Shown in pieces: positions 6,392 to 7,400 of a stretch of DNA of 7,400 nucleotides. Source of the DNA: an uncultured bacterium (lineage in GTDB: Bacteria; Bacteroidota; Bacteroidia; Chitinophagales; CAIODY01). The notes under the pieces are model-generated. The model was given only the letters and a program-made list of their open reading frames with translations, ran no database searches and had not been told where the DNA came from. The position numbers and the translations under genes were made by a program. Positions within the stretch are counted from its first letter, which is position 1, and each line of letters starts with the position of its first letter. The stretch lies in contig CAIQHW010000300.1 of the NCBI GenBank assembly GCA_903871715.1, positions 1 to 7,400 on the forward strand, read 5' to 3'.

Positions 6392-7324
6392 TTACGACAA
6401 ATAAATTGCGCCGCTGCAACTATCTTTAGTTGCAGCGGTTATTTTTTGAAGGACATTTGTTTCATTTCGCCAACGCAACACACCCGAAAAAGCGAAGATT
6501 AAAGCCTCTTTGAAGGCAATTAATTTTTTGTTAGGAATAATTATTTGCCAATCGGTTTTGGCTTGGATTTTTTTTATCAAAAAAGAATTGAAAGCTCCCC
6601 CGCCAGTTACTAAACATTTTTTGTTAGAATTATTTTCAGAAGAATTTAGCACCGATGAAATTTGAAAAGCAATGTGTTCTACTGCAGTTCGCAATTTATT
6701 TTCTGGTGAATTTTCTTTTTGCAAAATGTCAATCAATGCGTTGGAATATTGATTAGATAAGGATTTGGCAGTTTTATTTTTGTAAAAATCTAAATCATTA
6801 AGTTGTTGTGAAATTTCAAAATTCACATTTCCTTGTTCGGCAAAATTTCCATTTTCATCAAAATCTTTTCTTAATTCTTTTGCAAAAAAATTGAGTAGTT
6901 GATTGCATGGCGCAATATCAAAAGCAGAAAATTCATTTTCATTTTTCAAAGTGATGTTGCAAATGCCACCCAAATTTAAACAAGCATCAAACTCGTGAAA
7001 TAATTGTAAATCGCCTATTGGCACAAGCGGTGCGCCTTGTCCGCCCAATGCCACATCAGTCGAGCGAAAATCACAAATGGTTGAAATGCTCGTTAATGCT
7101 GCAATAGTGGCTCCATTTCCAATTTGGGTGGTGAAATTATTTTGTGGTTCGTGAAAAATTGTGTGTCCATGCGAAGCAATAAAATCTACATTTTCAATTT
7201 CATTTTTTTTGATAAAATCTTTTATCATTATTGCCCAAAGCTTTGCCAATTCAACATCTTGCTGCATCAATTCTTTGGCTGATGATGATTTCAACAAAGG
7301 AGAATATAAGAATCCACCCACCAA
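6392..7324 (-). CDS. anmK: anhydro-N-acetylmuramic acid kinase, N-terminally truncated
   Basis: AnmK phosphorylates and opens 1,6-anhydro-MurNAc to MurNAc-6-phosphate during peptidoglycan recycling in the cytoplasm. Clear family blocks are VDFIASHGHTIFHEPQ (46-61), FRSTDVALGGQGAPLVPIG (86-104), NLGG (117-120), FDIAPCNQLL with Asp136 as the likely catalytic base, CLVTGGGAFN, and KEALIFAFSGVLR near the C-terminus. Full AnmK is about 350-370 residues and begins with a GxMSGTSxDG nucleotide-binding loop. That loop and roughly the first 45-60 residues are absent. The frame opens only from a TTG at 7324, meets an in-frame TAG at 7343-7345, and has its first ATG at 7265-7267. The other minus-strand frames between 7325 and 7400 show no AnmK N-terminus. 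The gene is therefore either broken by rearrangement or joined to unrelated sequence, and the encoded protein should be inactive as it stands. Its last codons encode the slyD terminator hairpin. Confidence 0.88.
   Translation of the reverse strand: MVGGFLYSPLLKSSSAKELMQQDVELAKLWAIMIKDFIKKNEIENVDFIASHGHTIFHEPQNNFTTQIGNGATIAALTSISTICDFRSTDVALGGQGAPLVPIGDLQLFHEFDACLNLGGICNITLKNENEFSAFDIAPCNQLLNFFAKELRKDFDENGNFAEQGNVNFEISQQLNDLDFYKNKTAKSLSNQYSNALIDILQKENSPENKLRTAVEHIAFQISSVLNSSENNSNKKCLVTGGGAFNSFLIKKIQAKTDWQIIIPNKKLIAFKEALIFAFSGVLRWRNETNVLQKITAATKDSCSGAIYLS
6411..6448 (+). terminator. intrinsic terminator of slyD, inside the anmK coding end
   Basis: The arms CCGCTGCAACT (6411-6421) and AGTTGCAGCGG (6428-6438) form a perfect 11-bp stem with a 6-nt loop. 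TTATTTTTT follows immediately, as in a Rho-independent terminator on the plus strand. It begins 25 bp after the slyD stop. The left flank (AAATAAATT) would give a weaker U-rich run on the minus strand, but there the hairpin lies inside the last codons of anmK, so it serves slyD mainly. Confidence 0.88.
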
Positions 7325-7325
7325 A

Positions 7326-7400
7326 ATGGATTTTGCCGGACCCTATATGTTTGGCAAGAATACCGAACCCATTTTTACTACACCTGATGCCATGAAAGAA
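7326..7400 (+). CDS. possible start or fragment of an unidentified gene running off the right edge
   Basis: A plus-strand frame from the ATG at 7326 is open to the last base: 25 codons beginning MDFAGPYMFGK. It is also open upstream through NKGEYKNPPTK, so the coding sequence may be an internal piece instead of a true start. Its codons often end in C (GCC, CCC, GGC, ACC), unlike much of the window. AnmK homology stops just here, so this may be the sequence that replaced the anmK 5' end. I do not recognise the protein, and 25 codons are too few for a secure call. Confidence 0.3.
   Translation, partial: MDFAGPYMFGKNTEPIFTTPDAMKE

Overview
The window looks like a chromosomal segment from an AT-rich member of the Bacteroidota, probably of the Chitinophagaceae/Sphingobacteriia or Flavobacteriia kind. 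The reasons are an exbB-exbD-tonB cluster with a Bacteroidota-style ExbB, a UbiA-family prenyltransferase directly followed by maf, start codons with no recognisable Shine-Dalgarno sequence, and a match to the Bacteroidota -7 promoter element (TAnnTTTG) ahead of slyD. The genus cannot be fixed from sequence alone.

Layout. (1) 1-1876, plus strand: the 3' part of a dTDP-4-dehydrorhamnose reductase gene (rfbD), cut by the left edge, overlaps by 7 bp a Gfo/Idh/MocA-family dehydrogenase resembling WbpB/WlbA. This looks like the end of a surface-polysaccharide sugar-nucleotide cluster. (2) 4021-1880, minus strand: exbB, exbD and a TonB-like energy transducer, the inner-membrane module that powers outer-membrane TonB-dependent uptake. 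Its 3' end lies 3 bp from the end of the convergent dehydrogenase gene. An intergenic block of degenerate 8-nt repeats and a GC-richer patch separates exbB from exbD. (3) 4198-5788, plus strand: a UbiA-family prenyltransferase, then maf 10 bp later. (4) 5882-6385, plus strand: a SlyD-type FKBP prolyl isomerase with its own probable promoter. Its strong intrinsic terminator lies inside the 3' coding end of the convergent next gene. (5) 7324-6392, minus strand: anhydro-N-acetylmuramic acid kinase (anmK) lacking its N-terminal ~45-60 residues. Beyond about 7290-7325 the sequence no longer reads as AnmK; instead a plus-strand frame stays open to the right edge.

The genes are mostly ordinary envelope and housekeeping functions: O-antigen sugar synthesis, TonB energisation, isoprenoid ether or quinone lipid synthesis, nucleotide-pool sanitation, protein folding and peptidoglycan recycling. 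I found no convincing undescribed system. The observations most worth checking are the abrupt loss of AnmK homology at the right edge, the terminator embedded in anmK, the octamer-repeat spacer between exbB and exbD, and a 12-bp inverted repeat covering the slyD start codon. No stretch longer than 300 bases lacks a gene, and I saw no tRNA, rRNA, CRISPR array or insertion sequence.
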